64,000 bases of DNA from Microbacterium sp. Se63.02b (GCF_014171575.1 NZ_CP050453.1:2542001-2606000); one strand, 5' to 3'. Numbered from the stretch's first letter, positions 8,084-17,579 are shown. Numbers and translations are program-made. Notes: a model not told the origin generated them from the letters alone.

Positions 8084-8523
8084 GCGAGCCCGGGGCCGGT
8101 CGAGCACTGTTCTCGTTCGTGCGGCACTGGTCGCGACGCTGGAACGGAACCGCTGACGGCGAGCGTGCAGCTCGCGGCCGCGACGTTCTCGCGGTCGAGG
8201 CCGTCAACGCACTCTCGCACGGCAGCGACCCGACAGTGAATGACGTTGCGGCCGAGCTGGGGCTCGATCAGTCGAACGCTTCGCGGCTGCTGACGCATGC
8301 AGCGGAGGCGGGCTACCTGGCTCTCAGTCGCTCAGCGGTCGATCGGCGGCAGCGGACGGTCACCCTCACCGCATCCGGGCACCAGCTCCTCGCCGCGGCG
8401 CACGTATGGCAAGACAGCGTGTTTGAAGCACTCACGGCGGAATGGACCGACGGCGAACGCGCAGCGTTCGAACAGGCCATGCGCCGCCTGGTCGAAAAGT
8501 CACCCGACCTCAGCAGCTCCTAG
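8080..8523 (+). CDS. MarR-family transcriptional regulator
   Basis: A 147-residue winged-helix regulator. The recognition helix region reads VNDVAAELGLDQSNASRLLTHA and the wing DRRQRTVTLTASG, both typical for MarR. These proteins bind short palindromes as dimers and release DNA on binding phenolic or oxidant ligands. It is translationally coupled (ATGA overlap) to the SnoaL-like gene, which may be its target or ligand-processing partner. Confidence 0.88.
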   Translation: MSEPGAGRALFSFVRHWSRRWNGTADGERAARGRDVLAVEAVNALSHGSDPTVNDVAAELGLDQSNASRLLTHAAEAGYLALSRSAVDRRQRTVTLTASGHQLLAAAHVWQDSVFEALTAEWTDGERAAFEQAMRRLVEKSPDLSSS

Positions 8524-8538
8524 ACGATCGTTGATGGG

Positions 8539-8973
8539 TCAGAGCTGTAGATGTGCCTCGCGCACGAACCGGCGTTGCCAGGGAGTTTCGACCGCGTTGT
8601 GCCGATAGGCAGCGCGCACCCATGCCACGGCCTCATCGGCCGGCACCCCGTCGTATCGCGCGAGGATGGCCAGAGCGGTTCCCGTTCGCCCCGTACCGCC
8701 ACCGCAAGCAATTTCCACCCTCTCGGTGGCCGACCGGTCATAAGCCTCTCGTAGGGCGGATAGTGCGCTCGACGGCTCTCTGGGTAGACGAAAGTCCGGC
8801 CACGCAATCCACTGCGATTGCCAAGTCTCCTGGTGCAGGCGGGCCGTGAGATACACCCCGAAATCCGGCGCGTTAGCCGCGTCGACCGGGCCGCTTCTCA
8901 GCCCGCGCCCGCGCACCAGTCGACCACTCGGCAAGGACACCACACCGCTCAGCCCAGCCGCCCACGGTTCCAT
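8539..8973 (-). CDS. Small protein-tyrosine/dual-specificity phosphatase-like protein
   Basis: A 144-residue protein with the phosphatase P-loop signature Cys-x5-Arg in IACGGGTGRTGT (about residue 94), followed by the helix ALAILARYDGVPADEAVAWVR. This matches the compact cysteine-based phosphatases of actinobacteria that share the PTP/DSP fold. The ATG at 8973 gives a protein beginning MEPWAAGLSG. The open frame extends further upstream, but no better start with a ribosome binding site was seen. The gene diverges from the ABC-F leader promoter. The substrate is unknown. Confidence 0.72.
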   Translation of the reverse strand: MEPWAAGLSGVVSLPSGRLVRGRGLRSGPVDAANAPDFGVYLTARLHQETWQSQWIAWPDFRLPREPSSALSALREAYDRSATERVEIACGGGTGRTGTALAILARYDGVPADEAVAWVRAAYRHNAVETPWQRRFVREAHLQL

Positions 8974-8999
8974 CTGTACATCGTCGCATCGTCGATCGT

Positions 9000-9029
9000 T
9001 TGCGGGACGCCGCGGCGGTCCCGTACGAT
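9000..9029 (+). promoter_or_regulatory. Promoter of the ABC-F leader transcript
   Basis: TTGCGG (9000-9005) and TACGAT (9024-9029) are separated by 18 bases and fit -35 and -10 boxes. The GTG of the leader peptide begins 7 bases after the -10 box, so transcription probably starts at or near that GTG and the leader message is leaderless. Confidence 0.55.
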
Positions 9030-9035
9030 CGAAGG

Positions 9036-9056
9036 GTGCATTTGTTGTTCCTCTGA
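9036..9056 (+). CDS. Hexapeptide leader (M-H-L-L-F-L)
   Basis: GTG CAT TTG TTG TTC CTC TGA encodes a six-residue peptide between the predicted promoter and the ABC-F gene. Short leader peptides in front of macrolide, lincosamide or ABC-F resistance genes act by antibiotic-induced ribosome stalling. This one has no usable Shine-Dalgarno spacing and would be read from a leaderless message. Both the reading and the function are predictions. Confidence 0.5.
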   Translation: MHLLFL

Positions 9057-9199
9057 CGGCTGAGTGAGGCCCACCGCGCTCGTTGAGTAATCCGAGCATG
9101 CGGCGGCCACTCGTTCTCGACCCTCCGCGGGTCGCCGTCATCCGCGCACCCTGACCGCCCTCACGTGGGCTGGCTGGTGCGTCGTCTCGAAGGATTCGA
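9057..9199 (+). promoter_or_regulatory. Attenuator-like 5' leader of the ABC-F gene
   Basis: The leader contains mutually exclusive pairings: GTGAGG (9064-9069) with CCTCAC (9159-9164), and the overlapping GCCCAC (9069-9074) with GTGGGC (9165-9170). The order of the arms prevents both helices forming as simple nested stems, which is the logic of a switch. GAAGGA about 9190 is the ribosome binding site of the ABC-F gene. Regulation by stalled translation of the hexapeptide is inferred. Confidence 0.45.
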
Positions 9200-10855
9200 A
9201 TGCTCACCCCGACCAACCATCTACCGGCGCGCCAGCGCGCCCAACTCATCGCCTCCGACGTCTCCGTGATGCGCGGAGCGACCCGTGTCCTCAACCATGT
9301 CGACCTCACCGTGACGCCCGCCTCTCGGCTCGCGATCGTCGGGGAGAACGGGCGCGGGAAGTCCACGCTGCTCCATGTGCTCGACGGCACGCTGGCTCCT
9401 GATGCCGGCACGGTGCAGCGCACCGGAACGCTCGCGGTCGCGGAACAGGAAATGTCCGCGGACGATGACCGCACCGTGGGCCAGGCCATCGCGGAAGCGA
9501 TAGCCGAACCTCTCGCGGCCCTGGCATCGCTCGACGAGGCCGCCCGTGCGCTCTCGGCCGGCAGGGCCGGCGCTGATGAGCGTTACGCGGCCGCGTTGGA
9601 GCATGCCGAAGTGCTCGATGCCTGGGACGCCGAGCGGCGGGTGCGAATAGCGCTCGACGCCCTGGACGCCGAAACCGATCCGGCCAGGCTGCTCGCTGAC
9701 CTCTCTGTGGGGCAGCGGTATCGGGTGCGCCTGGCGTGCCTGCTCGGTGCGGATCATGATTTCCTGCTACTCGACGAGCCGACGAACCACCTCGACCGAT
9801 CCGGCCTCGAGTTTTTGAGCTCGCAGCTCCGAGCTCGTGCCGGCGGGGTCGTCATCGTCACGCACGATCGCGCGCTGCTCTCAGACGTCGCGGAAACTAT
9901 CCTCGACCTCGACCCCACTCCCGACGACCGAGTGCGTATCTACGGCAACGGGTACGCCGGGTATCGCGAGGGCCGGCAGGCCGAGCGGGAACGGTGGGAA
10001 CAGGAATTCGACAGGCAACAAGCCGAGCACGCCCGACTGCAGGACAGTCTCAGTTCCGCACAGAACAGGCTCGTTTCCGGGTGGCGGCCGGAGAAGGGCA
10101 CCAACAAGCACGGCCGAGCGACCCGTGCTGGCGGGCTCGTGCAGAGCGTTCACCGTCGGCAGGAACAGCTCGAAGCGCACGCCGTCACCGTGCCGGAACC
10201 GCCGCTGCATTTCCGGTTCCCCGATCTGCCGACCAGGACGGGCGCGGTGCTGCTAAGCGCGGAGCACGTCAGCGTCGCCGGCCGCCTGGCGCATCCGGTG
10301 TCGTTCTCGCTCTCGCACCGCGGCCGCCTCGTCGTGACCGGCCCGAACGGGGCCGGCAAATCGACCCTGCTCGCCGTGATCGCGGGCGAGCTGCACCCCG
10401 ATACCGGCTCGGTGCGGATGCCGCAGAGCGTCCGTCTCGGATTCTTGCGACAGGAGACTGATCTGCCGCTGCAACGGCGAGCGAGCGAGGTTTACGCCGC
10501 CCACGTCGACGCTCTCGTGGCGGCGGGGACACTCACTGCCGCCGAAGCGGTCGGGCTCTCGCAGCTCGGCCTCCTGCGCGCTCGGGAGTCGAGCAAACGC
10601 ATCGGTGAGCTGTCGATGGGACAGCAACGCCGACTCGACCTGGCATTGGTGCTCGCGACGAAACCACACGTCCTGCTGCTGGACGAGCCCACCAACCATC
10701 TGTCGATCGCGCTCGTCGACGAACTCACCGACGCCCTCGGAGCGACGCAAGCCGCCGTGGTGCTCTCCACCCATGACCGGCAGCTCCTCCGCGACGTCGA
10801 CGACTGGCCCCCGCTGCGCCTCGGCGCGATGACTGAGAGTGAGCCACGGGCATGA
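9200..10855 (+). CDS. ABC-F ATPase, probable ribosome-protection resistance protein
   Basis: A 551-residue protein with two ABC domains and no membrane segment, as in ABC-F. Domain 1: Walker [10 protein letters not shown] (about residue 50), signature LSVGQ, Walker [13 protein letters not shown]. Domain 2: Walker [10 protein letters not shown] (about residue 382), signature LSMGQQ, Walker [13 protein letters not shown]. The linker between them (about residues 250-320) is charged and helical. Antibiotic-resistance ABC-F proteins use this linker to displace macrolides, lincosamides or pleuromutilins from the ribosome. An attenuator-like leader and the coupled MFS exporter support a resistance role; housekeeping EttA-like function is less likely. 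The start has GAAGGA 5-6 bases upstream. Confidence 0.85.
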   Translation: MLTPTNHLPARQRAQLIASDVSVMRGATRVLNHVDLTVTPASRLAIVGENGRGKSTLLHVLDGTLAPDAGTVQRTGTLAVAEQEMSADDDRTVGQAIAEAIAEPLAALASLDEAARALSAGRAGADERYAAALEHAEVLDAWDAERRVRIALDALDAETDPARLLADLSVGQRYRVRLACLLGADHDFLLLDEPTNHLDRSGLEFLSSQLRARAGGVVIVTHDRALLSDVAETILDLDPTPDDRVRIYGNGYAGYREGRQAERERWEQEFDRQQAEHARLQDSLSSAQNRLVSGWRPEKGTNKHGRATRAGGLVQSVHRRQEQLEAHAVTVPEPPLHFRFPDLPTRTGAVLLSAEHVSVAGRLAHPVSFSLSHRGRLVVTGPNGAGKSTLLAVIAGELHPDTGSVRMPQSVRLGFLRQETDLPLQRRASEVYAAHVDALVAAGTLTAAEAVGLSQLGLLRARESSKRIGELSMGQQRRLDLALVLATKPHVLLLDEPTNHLSIALVDELTDALGATQAAVVLSTHDRQLLRDVDDWPPLRLGAMTESEPRA

Positions 10856-12117
10856 GCCGGAAGAACCCTGGCGCCCTTCGTGCGCTGCGACCCCTCGCGA
10901 CCCGCGACTACCGACTGTTGTTCGCCGCCGTCGGGATCGAGGTATTCGGCACCGGCATGTGGACGATCGTCATGGTGTTCCAGGTGCTCGCCCTCAACGA
11001 CAGCCCGCTGGCGTTGTCCGCCGTCGCCACGGGGATGAGTCTCGGCCTGTTCGCGTCCTCGATCCTCGGCGGAGTCGTCGCTGACCGGTTCTCGAAACGG
11101 CGCATCATCATCACCGTGCAGGGATGCACCGCCGTAGTGATGGCCGCCGTCGCGGCCCTGTCCCTCACCGGAACGATCGAGCTGTGGCACGTCGGCGTCG
11201 CCTCGTTCGCGATGGGGGCCGGCAGTGCGTTCTTCTACCCCGCCTACAGCGCCTATCTCCCCCAGGTGCTTCCGCCCGAACAGCTCCTCGCCGCAAACGG
11301 GCTCGAAGGTGCGTTGCGCCCCTCGATGGGGCAAGGACTCGGACCTGCGCTCGGCGGGATCATCGTCGGCGCGTTCTTCCCCGCGATCGGCGCTGTGATC
11401 GTGGCCGCTTCCTACGCGGTCGCCTTCGTCATCGTGCTCTTCCTGAGCCGACGCGACGAGATAGCCGGCCCCGCGACGCCTGCCGAGAAAACGAACGTGT
11501 GGGGCGACCTGCGCGCGGGCGTCCGGTACGTCGCCAGCACCCGGTGGCTACTCTGGACGCTCATCTTCGGATCATCGCTCGCCCTCATCATCCAAGGGCC
11601 CATCGAAGTTCTCCTGCCGTTCCTCACCCGCGACCGATTCGAGGACGCCGAAGCGACGTTCGGGATTCTCCTGGCAGCATTCGGGATCGGCGGCGCGGTC
11701 GGCTCGCTCGTCGTCTCCTCACTGAGACTGCCGCGCCGCTACCTGACGTTCATGATCCTCTGCTGGGGCGGCGGAACCCTCCCCCTCGTCGTGCTGGGCG
11801 TGGCCGACAACCTCGGGATCATGCTGGCGGCGCTGTTCGTCGTTGGCGCAGCGACCGGCGCGGGAGTCGTGATCTGGGGCACGCTGCTGCAACGCCTCGT
11901 GCCCGTCGACATGATCGGTCGAGTCGCAAGCCTCGACTTCTTCGTCTCGATCGCATTCATGCCCGTCTCAATCGCGATCGCCGGGCCGCTGTCGCTGATC
12001 TTCCCCGTGGAAACGATCTTCATCGTCGTTGGCGTCGTGCCGCCAGCATTGGCCGTCATAGCTCTGGCCGCGGGCCGGATGCGCAGCACCGAGCTACAAC
12101 GCCCGCTCGACGCCTAG
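10852..12117 (+). CDS. MFS efflux transporter (Mef-like)
   Basis: A 421-residue major-facilitator protein with about 12 hydrophobic segments. The loop 2-3 motif [12 protein letters not shown] is characteristic of drug/proton antiporters. The ATG overlaps the ABC-F stop by 4 bases, so the two are translated together. MFS plus ABC-F pairs such as mef with msr(D) give combined macrolide efflux and ribosome protection, and this pair has the same logic in the opposite order. The substrate is inferred, not shown. Confidence 0.85.
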   Translation: MSRKNPGALRALRPLATRDYRLLFAAVGIEVFGTGMWTIVMVFQVLALNDSPLALSAVATGMSLGLFASSILGGVVADRFSKRRIIITVQGCTAVVMAAVAALSLTGTIELWHVGVASFAMGAGSAFFYPAYSAYLPQVLPPEQLLAANGLEGALRPSMGQGLGPALGGIIVGAFFPAIGAVIVAASYAVAFVIVLFLSRRDEIAGPATPAEKTNVWGDLRAGVRYVASTRWLLWTLIFGSSLALIIQGPIEVLLPFLTRDRFEDAEATFGILLAAFGIGGAVGSLVVSSLRLPRRYLTFMILCWGGGTLPLVVLGVADNLGIMLAALFVVGAATGAGVVIWGTLLQRLVPVDMIGRVASLDFFVSIAFMPVSIAIAGPLSLIFPVETIFIVVGVVPPALAVIALAAGRMRSTELQRPLDA

Positions 12118-12445
12118 ATCTAGACGGATTGTCCTGCTGCTCTTGTCCGGTGTAGCGCCCGCTGCGGACTCGCCCCGTGCATTGCGGCGTGAGAAACGAC
12201 CGCAACGATTGCGGTTTCAGCCAGTCAACGTTTGCAGGCGGATAGTGATGTCGTGATGACCGAGAACTATCCGACGATAAACATGCGTCGAAGCTGGTAG
12301 ATCATCACCATCCGATCGGTGCGGATCGCGCAACCATGAAAGCACCCGCACAAGTAGCCGTCATTGTCGCGGCCGTTTTCGGCCTACGATCGGCAACTGG
12401 TTCTGCGGACGTTGGGGCGTGTTCCGACGAATTCGTTCCAGGCCG
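12118..12445. other. Intergenic region between MFS gene and ICE core
   Basis: About 330 bases between convergent genes. Apart from the hairpin at 12193-12218 no feature or convincing gene was seen. Confidence 0.4.
12193..12218 (+). terminator. Terminator-like hairpin after the MFS gene
   Basis: ACCGCAA and TTGCGGT pair around a CGA loop and the helix extends through GAAAC/GTTTC with a small bulge. It lies about 75 bases after the MFS stop. There is only a short T-run (TTT), as is usual in high-GC terminators. Confidence 0.5.
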
Positions 12446-12781
12446 CTAACGCTGGACGATGACAGCTGAGCGGGCGCGTCGTTCTTGCGACCGGGATCGC
12501 GCAAGGAGCACAAGGCTCCACGGCCCGAAGAGGATGAGCTTCAGCGCGTTCCACAGGGCGAGGAAGAACACGAGGTACAGCCACTTGCTCCACCCTTGTT
12601 CGATGAGTCCGGTACAGGTCACAGCGATCAGCAGGTAGATGACGCCGAGGAGCATCGCGGGGATGCCCCATTTGAGGCCGCGACGGGAGCGGAGCACGTC
12701 GAGGAGGATGTTGGTAGGCATCCATCTGCGGAGGAAGACGCGGGTGTGGACGCTGGCGTTCCAGAGCCGGTTCAGGAGCAT
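12446..12781 (-). CDS. Small conserved ICE/plasmid membrane protein
   Basis: A 111-residue protein starting MLLNRLWNASVHTRV with two hydrophobic segments (GIPAMLLGVIYLLIAVTC and LYLVFFLALWNALKLIL). Homologues beside MobF relaxases on actinobacterial plasmids are familiar and are often misnamed sulfate permease; no transport function is supported. It is encoded downstream of the relaxase on the same strand. GTGAGG sits about 9 bases before the ATG. A copy of the ICE-wide GTACCT motif lies about 70 bases upstream. Confidence 0.72.
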   Translation of the reverse strand: MLLNRLWNASVHTRVFLRRWMPTNILLDVLRSRRGLKWGIPAMLLGVIYLLIAVTCTGLIEQGWSKWLYLVFFLALWNALKLILFGPWSLVLLARSRSQERRARSAVIVQR

Positions 12782-12838
12782 GACGTGGGCCTCACTTTCG
12801 CACGCAGGACAACGGTGGTGTGGCCGGTCCTGAGTGGT

Positions 12839-12854
12839 TGAGTGCCCGAGGTAC
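12839..12854 (-). promoter_or_regulatory. ICE motif upstream of the small membrane protein
   Basis: Read on the minus strand, GTACCTCGGGCACTCA begins 73 bases before the ATG at 12781. It is a weak match to the G(C/T)ACCT motif found before plus-strand ICE genes, but has the same orientation relative to its gene. Confidence 0.35.
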
Positions 12855-12983
12855 TTCTCGAACGGTCTGCCGTTCCCTGGTTCTGAGGGGTTGGCGCGTG
12901 GTTGCTCCTGCCACCGCCAGGATACCCAAGTGCTCAGCGAGAAGGAAGGGCGAGCACTTTGAGGCGCTCCAGCGCCACAGTGC

Positions 12984-15900
12984 TTAGAGGGTCGGCCCGT
13001 CCCGTCGCTGCGGGGTCTCTTGGGGCTCGCTAGCGTCCTGTTGAAGGCGGGTGAGCGTGGCTCGGGTGCGTTCGTAGTCGATGCGTTGCGCATCGTCGGC
13101 GGGTACAGGCCCCAGTGGGCGAGTCGAGGTAATGCCCCATCGGTCACGGTACGCAGCAACCGCACGGACCGCGACGATGCGAGCCTCGGCGTCGAGAACG
13201 TCGAGTCCTGCCGTCCAGGGAACAGGCTGTTCGAGCGCTGCTGTGGTGAGAGTGTTAAGGCGTTGGACCATGAGGTGTTCGCGTTCTTCGAGCGCTCGCT
13301 GCATCTCGAGATCAGTGATGCCAGTAGCTCGCGGGACAACACCAGCGATGAGCCCTGCGACTCGGCGAGCGCTGGGAGGGTAGGTGCTGGTGAGCTTTTG
13401 GATCCGGTACCGCAGCATCGACCCGAGATCATCGACCTCGTCGAGGTTCCCTGCGTGCACGACCCGTGGCATGAGGTTTTCAATGTCGTGGCCGGCGGCT
13501 TCGAGACGCCGCAGCTCGGTGGTCAGGACCCCGAATGACTCGGTCTGGACGAGTTCATCGACCGCTTCGGTGGTGAGGCCACCTTGCTCAAGCAGGGCGA
13601 TCCATCGGTGTTGCTGAGCTTCTTGGGCGATGGTGTCGTATTCGGCAGCCAACTGCGCAAGCGACCCCCACGCTTCGTGCTCAGTGGTGATGGTGTCGTG
13701 GGCGGATTGTTCGGCACCGACGTGTTGCAGGATGCCGTAGAGGATGCTCCTGGCGGTCATCTGCAGGTCGTCATGGTGTTGATGTTCTTCGAGGTGATGT
13801 TGGTCGGCGGCGATGTAGGCGTGGTTGGATTCCCGGCCGCGAGTCATCGCGACGTAGAAGGACTCGCGGGTCATTTCTGGTGACGAGACGATCGCGTGCG
13901 CGGTATCGACCGTGGAACCTTGTGCGCGGTGCGCGGTGATCGCGTACCCCAGCTCGACATGTTCGCTCACGTACGCGGCAGGAAGGGTGATGGTGATGCG
14001 CCATTTGGAGTGGGCGCGTCGGACCGTGAGAGATCCGTCATCGTTCGCGCGGGTCACGGTCCACCGGTCGCCGTTCTTCACCCACCCTCGCCCCATCGCG
14101 AGTCGTCGGTCGTTGTTTCGGGTGATGACCAGGTCACCGCGGGAGGCTTCGTTCCCGTCATGGAGTCGAACGCCGTCGAGGGCGACGTCGCCTGCAAGGA
14201 CTCGGTCGGTGCGGGCGCGGGTGTTGAGTTCGGAGACGGTGTCGAGGGCCTCAGCGATCAACACCGACGCTTTCCCTTCGGCTTGGTCGGCACGCCACGC
14301 CTGATATGCCTGCTCGAGGATGTCCTCATATCGGCCTGGAGCGATGCGATCGTGGTCGAGGTAGGTGTCGATGACGTCGGTGTCGCCGATGCGCAGTCCG
14401 AGGGAGGCTTGTTTCTCCCACTCTTTACGGAACCGCCTCACGTCGGTGAGCTCAGGGGCATCGTCCCGGTGTCGGACGAGCATCCCGAACGCACCACCCG
14501 CATCGACCGCCGCGAGCTGCGCCCAGTCGCCGATGAGGAGCACCTTCGCACCAGCCTGCAGGGCGTGGGTGGTGATGGTGTCGAGGGCGAGGGTTCCTGC
14601 GAGTGAGGCTTCGTCGATGATGACGAGTTGGCCTGATGTGAGGTTCCAGTTGCCGTGGCGGTGTTCGTGGAGCCACTTCGCCGTGTTCTCCGTCGAGATC
14701 CCCAGATCCCCTGCCAGGACATCCGCTGCCGCCGCAGACGGCGCGAGACCGATCACAGAACCGCTGCCGTGGCGTTTCTCCCACGCTCGCCGCAACGCCG
14801 ACATAGTCGTCGTCTTCCCGGTTCCTGCTGGACCGACCAACACGTCGAGGGTGCGGGCGGAGACGCCGATCTTCGTGATCGCCCGCTCCTGATCCGGTGA
14901 CAACACATGCCCGTCTCGGTTCCTCTTCCGCGCCGCCTGCTCGACCCACGTAAGCGGCACCGTCGGTGCGCTCCTGTCGTTCGACGCGGTGAGGAGTCTG
15001 TCTTCGGCGGCGAGCACCTGTTCGGATGAGAACACAGTTGAGGCTTTCGGGCGGAACACGCTCGATGCGTCCGCGCGGCGGAAGGTCAGCGGGCTCGACG
15101 CGAGCTCCGGCGGAGTCAACCGCAGCGATACGCGTTCCGCGGCGTCGACGATCTGTTCGGTGACGTGATCGCGGTCAGTCGCGGACGCGAACCGGAGTCC
15201 CATCGTCTGCCGGACAGCCTCCGCGTGAAGGTTCCATCGTTTCCATGTCGCCCGCCGGTCCCCCACCCGCGCCACCACGCCTTCGGCAACCTGATCAAGG
15301 TCGCCGAGCGGAATGTCGTCCGCGCGCAGCAACGGCTCCCCCACGCTCTCGGCCACGAGCGTTGTGGCCCACGTCGGAGCATCCTCACCGAGAAGCTCGG
15401 TCGCACGATCTCGCCACCCAGCGGTGAGGCTGCTCAGCGAGTGATGCTGCTTCGGGGGTCGAGTCTCCAATGTGGCTTGTTGTCGGAGCTGCCACAACAA
15501 CTTCGGCGACGGCTGCCGCCCATGCTTCGTCACGTAGTCGGCGACGAGGCCGTCCTTGACCTGCTCGATATCGCGAGTGCGGGAGGAGAAATCGTCCATC
15601 AGCTTCTGCGGCACGCCGGCGATCTCCCACGCTGTCGACCGCCCAGCGCCACGCTCCCGCGCTTCCCACCCCACCCCGAGAACCTGGGTGAGGTGGTCGG
15701 AGAGGACCGCGTTGTAGTGCTCTGACAGCCCCGTCACCGCAGCATGAATCGCCCGGGAGTCGAGGGTCCGCCATTTTCCGTCATGAACGGCCTGAACACG
15801 GTTCGCGACGACGACATGTGTGTGGAGCTGCGGATCCGATGCTCTGGAGTCGTAGTGGTCGTACGCTGTCGCGATCACACCCCGGACTTCGACCTGGGCG

Positions 15901-16493
15901 ACTGCGCCCCGCGGCCCTTTCGCGCCGATCCGGGTCATCGCGGCATCGCGCTCGAACAGCGCGATCACATCTTGGATCGCGACGTGATGCGCCTGGGCAA
16001 TCAGTGCCTGTATCCCAGCGTCAGCGACCGCCCAGAGCGTCGAGACGGACTTCGGGACTGAGAACGTCAGATCGAACCCCGCCACCGGTGCGCCCGTCGG
16101 CTTCGCCGCCTCCTCGGCCTCGATCAGCGCGGTCTGGATCGCGCGCTTCTCGTCGGTGAGAGTGCCGGAGAGTTTCTCGACGCGACGATCGACACGTTCT
16201 GCGGTGGTGGCGAATTTCCGGTATGGACGACCCAGTTGCTCGCCGCTGTTCGGGTCCTGCCCGAACCCCATCAGACGCCGCAACTGCTCCTCGCTCACTG
16301 CCGTGCCCGCGGCCACGCCCCCGGGGAGCCCGACGAGCCCGGATCCTGTCCATGTGCCCGGTGGTGTCCCCGACTCGAGGTAGTACCTCGTCAGCGCAGA
16401 AGCGGCGTCACGATCCCCGTCGCCGGTGACGGCGGAGTTGAGTAGATACCGGTATCCGTCACCGGCGGTCATCACCCTGATGGAGACCGTCAT
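12984..16493 (-). CDS. MobF-family conjugative relaxase/helicase (TrwC/TraI-like)
   Basis: A protein of about 1169 residues. N-terminal TrwC relaxase domain: tyrosines in AGDGYRYLL near the start and the metal-binding histidines in DPQLHTHVVVAN (about residue 219). A RecD-like helicase follows: Walker A GPAGTGKTTTM (about 550), Walker B LVIIDEAS (about 622), motif VI TAHRAQGST (about 855). It would nick oriT, stay covalently bound and unwind the strand to be transferred. The start MTVSIRVMTAGDGY is chosen because related relaxases begin this way; the frame is open for 34 more codons. The gene is divergent from the methyltransferase. oriT is probably nearby but was not identified. Confidence 0.92.
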   Translation of the reverse strand: MTVSIRVMTAGDGYRYLLNSAVTGDGDRDAASALTRYYLESGTPPGTWTGSGLVGLPGGVAAGTAVSEEQLRRLMGFGQDPNSGEQLGRPYRKFATTAERVDRRVEKLSGTLTDEKRAIQTALIEAEEAAKPTGAPVAGFDLTFSVPKSVSTLWAVADAGIQALIAQAHHVAIQDVIALFERDAAMTRIGAKGPRGAVAQVEVRGVIATAYDHYDSRASDPQLHTHVVVANRVQAVHDGKWRTLDSRAIHAAVTGLSEHYNAVLSDHLTQVLGVGWEARERGAGRSTAWEIAGVPQKLMDDFSSRTRDIEQVKDGLVADYVTKHGRQPSPKLLWQLRQQATLETRPPKQHHSLSSLTAGWRDRATELLGEDAPTWATTLVAESVGEPLLRADDIPLGDLDQVAEGVVARVGDRRATWKRWNLHAEAVRQTMGLRFASATDRDHVTEQIVDAAERVSLRLTPPELASSPLTFRRADASSVFRPKASTVFSSEQVLAAEDRLLTASNDRSAPTVPLTWVEQAARKRNRDGHVLSPDQERAITKIGVSARTLDVLVGPAGTGKTTTMSALRRAWEKRHGSGSVIGLAPSAAAADVLAGDLGISTENTAKWLHEHRHGNWNLTSGQLVIIDEASLAGTLALDTITTHALQAGAKVLLIGDWAQLAAVDAGGAFGMLVRHRDDAPELTDVRRFRKEWEKQASLGLRIGDTDVIDTYLDHDRIAPGRYEDILEQAYQAWRADQAEGKASVLIAEALDTVSELNTRARTDRVLAGDVALDGVRLHDGNEASRGDLVITRNNDRRLAMGRGWVKNGDRWTVTRANDDGSLTVRRAHSKWRITITLPAAYVSEHVELGYAITAHRAQGSTVDTAHAIVSSPEMTRESFYVAMTRGRESNHAYIAADQHHLEEHQHHDDLQMTARSILYGILQHVGAEQSAHDTITTEHEAWGSLAQLAAEYDTIAQEAQQHRWIALLEQGGLTTEAVDELVQTESFGVLTTELRRLEAAGHDIENLMPRVVHAGNLDEVDDLGSMLRYRIQKLTSTYPPSARRVAGLIAGVVPRATGITDLEMQRALEEREHLMVQRLNTLTTAALEQPVPWTAGLDVLDAEARIVAVRAVAAYRDRWGITSTRPLGPVPADDAQRIDYERTRATLTRLQQDASEPQETPQRRDGPTL

Positions 16494-16506
16494 ATCCAGC
16501 AGGTAC
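16489..16506 (-). promoter_or_regulatory. ICE motif at the relaxase start
   Basis: On the minus strand GTACCTGCTGGATATGAC overlaps the proposed relaxase start codon. It closely resembles GTACCTGCCGGATGAGC upstream of the DNA methylase. The spacing is thus different from the plus-strand genes, where the motif lies 40-70 bases before the start. Confidence 0.4.
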
Positions 16507-16679
16507 GCAACGACCTTCCACCGGACTACGCCGAAGAAGCGGTGCCTTTCTGCGTTTTGCAGCACGTCAGAGTGCCGCCAGTGAGCGATTGCCATGATCC
16601 GAGCCAGGCGTCAATTGCCTATCGAACGGTGTTCGGACAATCACCTCCACCGTGAAGGTGTGACGGGCCATGGAGAGCG

Positions 16680-17324
16680 GTGTCCTGGAAGACTGGTGAT
16701 GTGGGCGACTACTGGAATCACAACACCGCATACCACGGGTGGATTCTCCGCACCGGCCTACGCGACGACGTGCGTGACGTGCTGGACGTCGGGTGCGGCG
16801 ACGGATTCCTGCTGCAGCGCCTTGCACCGCACGTCACCACAGCCGTCGGCATCGAACCAGACGCGGAGACCATTGCGCGCGCACGCACCCGACTGCGCGA
16901 CACCGAGAACGTTTCGCTGCAGTGCACCAGCTTTGCGTCTTTCCATCCCGGTGCTGCACGGTTCGACCTCATCACCTTTGTAGCGACACTCCACCACATG
17001 GAGCTTCAGCCGACGCTCGAGAAAGCTGCATCGTTGCTTCGCCCCGGAGGGCACCTGATGGTTGTCGGGCTCGCGGCGAACCACACCCTGGTCGACTGGA
17101 TCCTCTCGGCAGCGACCCTTCCGCTCGTGAGGATCGGATCCCTCATACACCGCGAGACGGCGGACATCGGAGTCCCCATCGCAGAACCGCAGGAGAACCT
17201 CGTGGCAATCCGACAGATGAGCCGGGATATCCTTCCTGGACGCACGGTTCGCAGCGGGCTCTACTACCGGTACCTCCTTGCCTGGAAGAAACCCATCAGC
17301 ACGTCGCTCACCAGACACGAGTAG
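16680..17324 (+). CDS. Class I SAM-dependent methyltransferase
   Basis: A 214-residue protein with SAM-binding motif I VLDVGCGDGFLL (about residues 34-45), acidic motif II IEPDAE, and motif IV-like LITFVATLHHM. LLRPGGHLMVVG is the usual post-motif. This is the small UbiE/ubiquinone-like methyltransferase fold; the substrate cannot be read from sequence. The start is GTG with GGAG 5 bases before it. It is divergent from the relaxase and may be cargo of the element rather than part of transfer. Confidence 0.82.
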   Translation: MSWKTGDVGDYWNHNTAYHGWILRTGLRDDVRDVLDVGCGDGFLLQRLAPHVTTAVGIEPDAETIARARTRLRDTENVSLQCTSFASFHPGAARFDLITFVATLHHMELQPTLEKAASLLRPGGHLMVVGLAANHTLVDWILSAATLPLVRIGSLIHRETADIGVPIAEPQENLVAIRQMSRDILPGRTVRSGLYYRYLLAWKKPISTSLTRHE

Positions 17325-17509
17325 CGACGGTCCAGAGGCATTCACGGTCCCATTCGATCGTTGATTGCCGATCGTGTGTGGGAGAAATCTGGCAGTGGGA
17401 ATCAGCGAGGCCCGGGCACCTCGTGGAACTCTGATCTGGCGCGCGGGCGCTGACTCTCGCGTGGCATCCACGCTGGGGCTGTGTGGGCTCGACTTCGTCG
17501 GTGTGGCAC

Positions 17510-17526
17510 GTACCTGCCGGATGAGC
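17510..17526 (+). promoter_or_regulatory. ICE motif upstream of the DNA methylase
   Basis: GTACCTGCCGGATGAGC lies 70 bases before the ATG of the DNA methylase, in an intergenic stretch. It is one member of the element-wide motif family. Confidence 0.45.
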
Positions 17527-17579
17527 TTGTTCGTCGCACACGAGCGCGGACAGGCCCCGAACAGCAGGGAGCCACCGTC

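Noticed and set aside
12446..12781. Sulfate permease
   Set aside because: This label is common for homologues, but the protein has only two membrane segments and no transporter motif.
12986..16400. Long open frames opposite the relaxase gene
   Set aside because: They are mirror frames of a high-GC coding region, have no domains and no start signals, while the relaxase frame has clear relaxase and helicase motifs.
16507..16679. oriT of the ICE between relaxase and methyltransferase
   Set aside because: CACCT...AGGTG and other short inverted repeats occur, but no recognisable MobF nick site could be identified, so no oriT is claimed.
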